This document shows, piece by piece, positions 62,031 to 64,000 of a stretch of DNA of 64,000 bases. This stretch comes from Sepioteuthis lessoniana. Its lineage: Eukaryota; Mollusca; Cephalopoda; Myopsida; Loliginidae. The stretch covers positions 101,152,449 to 101,216,448 of the forward strand of contig OY757913.1 in the NCBI GenBank assembly GCA_963585895.1. The letters are read 5' to 3'. A program made the translations under genes and the position numbers. Position 1 is the stretch's first letter; each line of letters begins with the position of its first letter. The notes under the pieces were generated by a model, which did not search any database, was not told where the DNA came from, and saw nothing but the letters and a program-made list of their open reading frames with translations.

Positions 62031-62143
62031 CGTTCCCCAGACGAAAGAAGTCAAAAAGTGAATCTGGTAAGAAAAAGAAAAAGAAATCAGATACGAAACT
62101 CCGAATTTCCCTATATACCCAACAATTAATCGACAACGAATAA
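62031..62143 (+). CDS. Candidate terminal exon, lysine/serine-rich (unrecognised gene)
   Basis: A strong 3' splice-site context precedes it: a pyrimidine-rich tract (TCTCCTTCCTTTCGTCC) and TTCTCTTGCAG ending at 62030. The open frame then reads FPRRKKSKSESGKKKKKKSD followed by TKLRISLYTQQLIDNE and stop TAA at 62141-62143. The first codon would be completed by one base from an upstream exon. The basic run looks like a nuclear localisation or nucleolar tail. An internal donor-like CTGGTAAGAA at 62064-62073 could define a shorter 36-bp exon. An AATAAA at 62139-62144 overlaps the stop. No upstream exon was found, and A-rich DNA can mimic Lys-rich coding. Confidence 0.3.
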
Positions 62144-62398
62144 AAACGTTTTTATATGTCCCATAAACCTTTTAAGGCCGAAAAATCTCTACAAAACTCG
62201 AGGTAGGCCCATATGGCAGGGCTAGAATCCATATCCTTATCGCTGAGTAGTCAACTAGTGGAACAGTTCTCCAAACAATCGATATAATTATCATAATTCT
62301 AACAGACTGACAAAAATATATCCAACTTCAACTCGTATTACGTTAACGTATTTAACAAGTTAACACCGAAATTAATGCATAATATAAAACTGAAAGTA

Positions 62399-62640
62399 AG
62401 TTGGTGACCGTAGTCGAAGGCGACCCAAAGGCTCCCTTTTCAGTAGCTACTACACCGAAGTGTAGGGAAGGGCGCTACACCTTTCCCTGGATTACCCCAC
62501 TTTACTCTTGATACATACCTTATATTGCTGAGTGTTAAGCAAGAAGGTATCAAGTACTATTTTTTTAGTCTTTGGTATGACGCGACCTGGGATTGAACCC
62601 CGGTCTCCCGGACTATTGGCGAACACTCAAAAACTGTAAT
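62399..62640 (-). mobile_element. SINE-H, fuller copy
   Basis: On the plus strand: GTTGGTGACCGTAGTCGAAG, GCTACTACACCGAAGTGTAG, CCTTTCCCTGGATTACCCC, GCTGAGTGTTAAGCAAG, GGGATTGAACCCCGGTCTCC (reversed B-box) and CTATTGGCGAACACTC (reversed A-box region). The clearest of the three long SINE-H copies. Confidence 0.75.
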
Positions 62641-62999
62641 ACAAATTAGATATTATATTAACACTACATCGCCTACTGTTTTAAACAGCTGATGCACTGA
62701 CTACAAACACAAACTGAAACATCATAATCGGCCAGTCAGACAACTACAGTATGTTATATATCTACATCATTTCATGATAGATTTTGAATTCATATGAATA
62801 TATTCTTCAGTGCGTAAGATCTGCATATTTCATATGTGCTTGATGTACGTAATTCTGAATTCAGGAAAAATTACATACACCATAATCCACTTCATTAAAG
62901 ACAGTTGAACGATACAAAATGATAGTTTATTGAATAAACGCACGTTGGAATTATTACGTTACTTAAATGGCACAACATTTTAAATAAAGGTTCCTTGAA
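62641..62999. other. Unassigned
   Basis: AT-rich with no recognised gene or repeat. Confidence 0.4.
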
Positions 63000-63916
63000 G
63001 GCTATTTTATGGCGCAGTCAGTTGGGGCTGCAGAATACACTGACTATATCTCTGCACAGGGGTAAGACTCTCTCAACGAGTGTCATGAATATAGCGCTTA
63101 ATAATCTGATGGTCAGGCTCCAGTAAAGTATGAGCTTTGGAGAATGTCATCGCTTCAATGTCGTCGCTTCAATGTCATCGCTCTGAGGTCCACAATGGCC
63201 CGGAGAGGGAGAACCTGATAGGTTCCTCTCTATGGGTCAAACAGAACTAAACTGTATACTTATGCTGAACTGAATTGTTTGAAATAGAACTGCTTTTGAC
63301 ATTGAAATTGTGTAATAACGCTAAACTGAATTGTTTAGAATATAAATGTTTCTGACATTGAAATTGTGTAATTAAGCTAAAATGAATTGTTTGAAATAGA
63401 ACTGTTTTTGACATTTAAAGTGTGTACTTATGATAAATTGAATTGTTTGATTTTCTGTTTTTACATTTCACAGCGTGTAAAAACTGATTCTCATACAGAA
63501 CTGAATTGTTTGAAGTAAAACCGTTTATGACATGAAACTAATAACTATACTTATACTAAACCGAATTGTTTGAAATAGAACTGTTTTGACATTGAAATTG
63601 TGTAATTAAACTAAACTGAGTTGTTTGAAATAGAAATGTTTTTGACATTGAAATTGTGTAATTACACTAAACTGAATTGTTTGAAATAGAACTGCTTTTG
63701 ATATTTAAATTGTGTACTTATGATAAACTGAATTGTTTGATTTTGCTGTTTTTACATTTCACAATGTGTAAAAAAAACTTATCCGCATACAGAACTGAAT
63801 CGTTTGAAGTAGAACTGTTTTTGACGTAGAAACTGTTTATATACATAAAACTGAATTTGGTATTAAATAACCTACATTGGTTGATGTGCCATAAAACCAA
63901 ACCAAACTAAACCAAA
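63000..63916 (+). mobile_element. Element C copy 14, with the longest subrepeat array
   Basis: Head: GGGGCTGCAGAATACACTGA, CTGATGGTCAGGCTCCAGTA, CCTGATAGGTTCCTCTCTAT. TCAATGTCGTCGCTTCAATG is a small internal duplication. Body (about 63245-63840): ten or so subrepeats with AACTGAATTGTTTGAAATAG and TTGACATTGAAATTGTGTA. Two larger segments (63416-63540 and 63697-63830), both with TTTTACATTTCAC and TGTAAAAA, show that blocks of subrepeats were copied together. Tail: GGTATTAAATAACC, GGTTGATGTGCC and CCAAACCAAAC. Confidence 0.82.
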
Positions 63917-64000
63917 ACATGGCTATTCTATTGATGATTAAATATTGAACTGTAATTTTAAAAGTACTTACTCATACACATTTCTAAAGTTAAACTCCAA

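Overview
This window looks like intergenic or intronic DNA from a repeat-rich, AT-rich metazoan genome. The best guess is a coleoid cephalopod, probably an octopus. That rests on the mix of repeats: abundant tRNA-derived SINEs whose 3' tails resemble a LINE tail, RTE-type and RLE-type (restriction-like endonuclease) LINEs, Tc1/mariner relics, and very many (TA)n, (CA)n, (ATCT)n and (TTTC)n microsatellites. It is an inference, not proof. There are no operons, bacterial-style genes, rRNA genes or CRISPR arrays. No host protein-coding gene could be shown with confidence. The best host candidates are a short lysine-rich terminal exon near 62.03-62.14 kb and a promoter-like patch near 29.68-29.74 kb.

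Almost everything recognisable is mobile DNA. I sorted it by eye into families whose members support each other. SINE-A ends in a tail with CCCGAGCGGAGG. SINE-B ends in a GGCATTAAATAACC...GGTTGATATGCC hairpin tail. Element C is long, has internal subrepeats and the same hairpin tail. SINE-D, F, H, I, L and M are rarer tRNA-like repeats. LINE-E is RTE-like and ends in (ATG)n. A second LINE type carries a CCHC knuckle and a restriction-like endonuclease and sits in (TAA)n. A third LINE is an RNase H-bearing I/Jockey-like fragment. LTR-G is a solo-LTR family with four copies. LTR-J carries a TGACGTCA palindrome. Mariner and Tc1 relics complete the list.

Layout: 0-10 kb holds SINE-A with a perfect target duplication, mariner and Tc1 relics, LTR-G, element C, LTR-J and a 109-bp tandem repeat. 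10-23 kb has an LTR-like unit with a nested insert, LINE-E inside a SINE-A, an internally deleted mariner with both ends, a 34-bp satellite, a decayed longer LINE-E and a TTTC higher-order array. 23-35 kb has element C with its tail amplified as an 89-bp satellite, RLE-LINE remnants, LTR-J, LTR-G, a 27-bp satellite, a second mariner with the same internal deletion, and nested SINEs. 35-49 kb has LTR-G, three element C copies in alternating orientation, LINE-E tails and a four-copy head-to-tail RLE-LINE array. 49-57 kb has an RNase H LINE fragment split by a SINE-A, a 46-bp x 3 satellite, two SINE-B insertions with clean target duplications, and a 1.1-kb foldback element. 57-64 kb has ATCT microsatellites, elements F and C, and the candidate exon.

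The most informative themes are three. First, SINE-B, element C and the RNase H LINE share one 3' hairpin tail, which points to one LINE machinery mobilising several families. Second, RLE-LINE copies are repeatedly bordered by TAA repeats. Third, there are many inverted pairs and one foldback that would make long dsRNA if transcribed. All boundaries are by-eye estimates.
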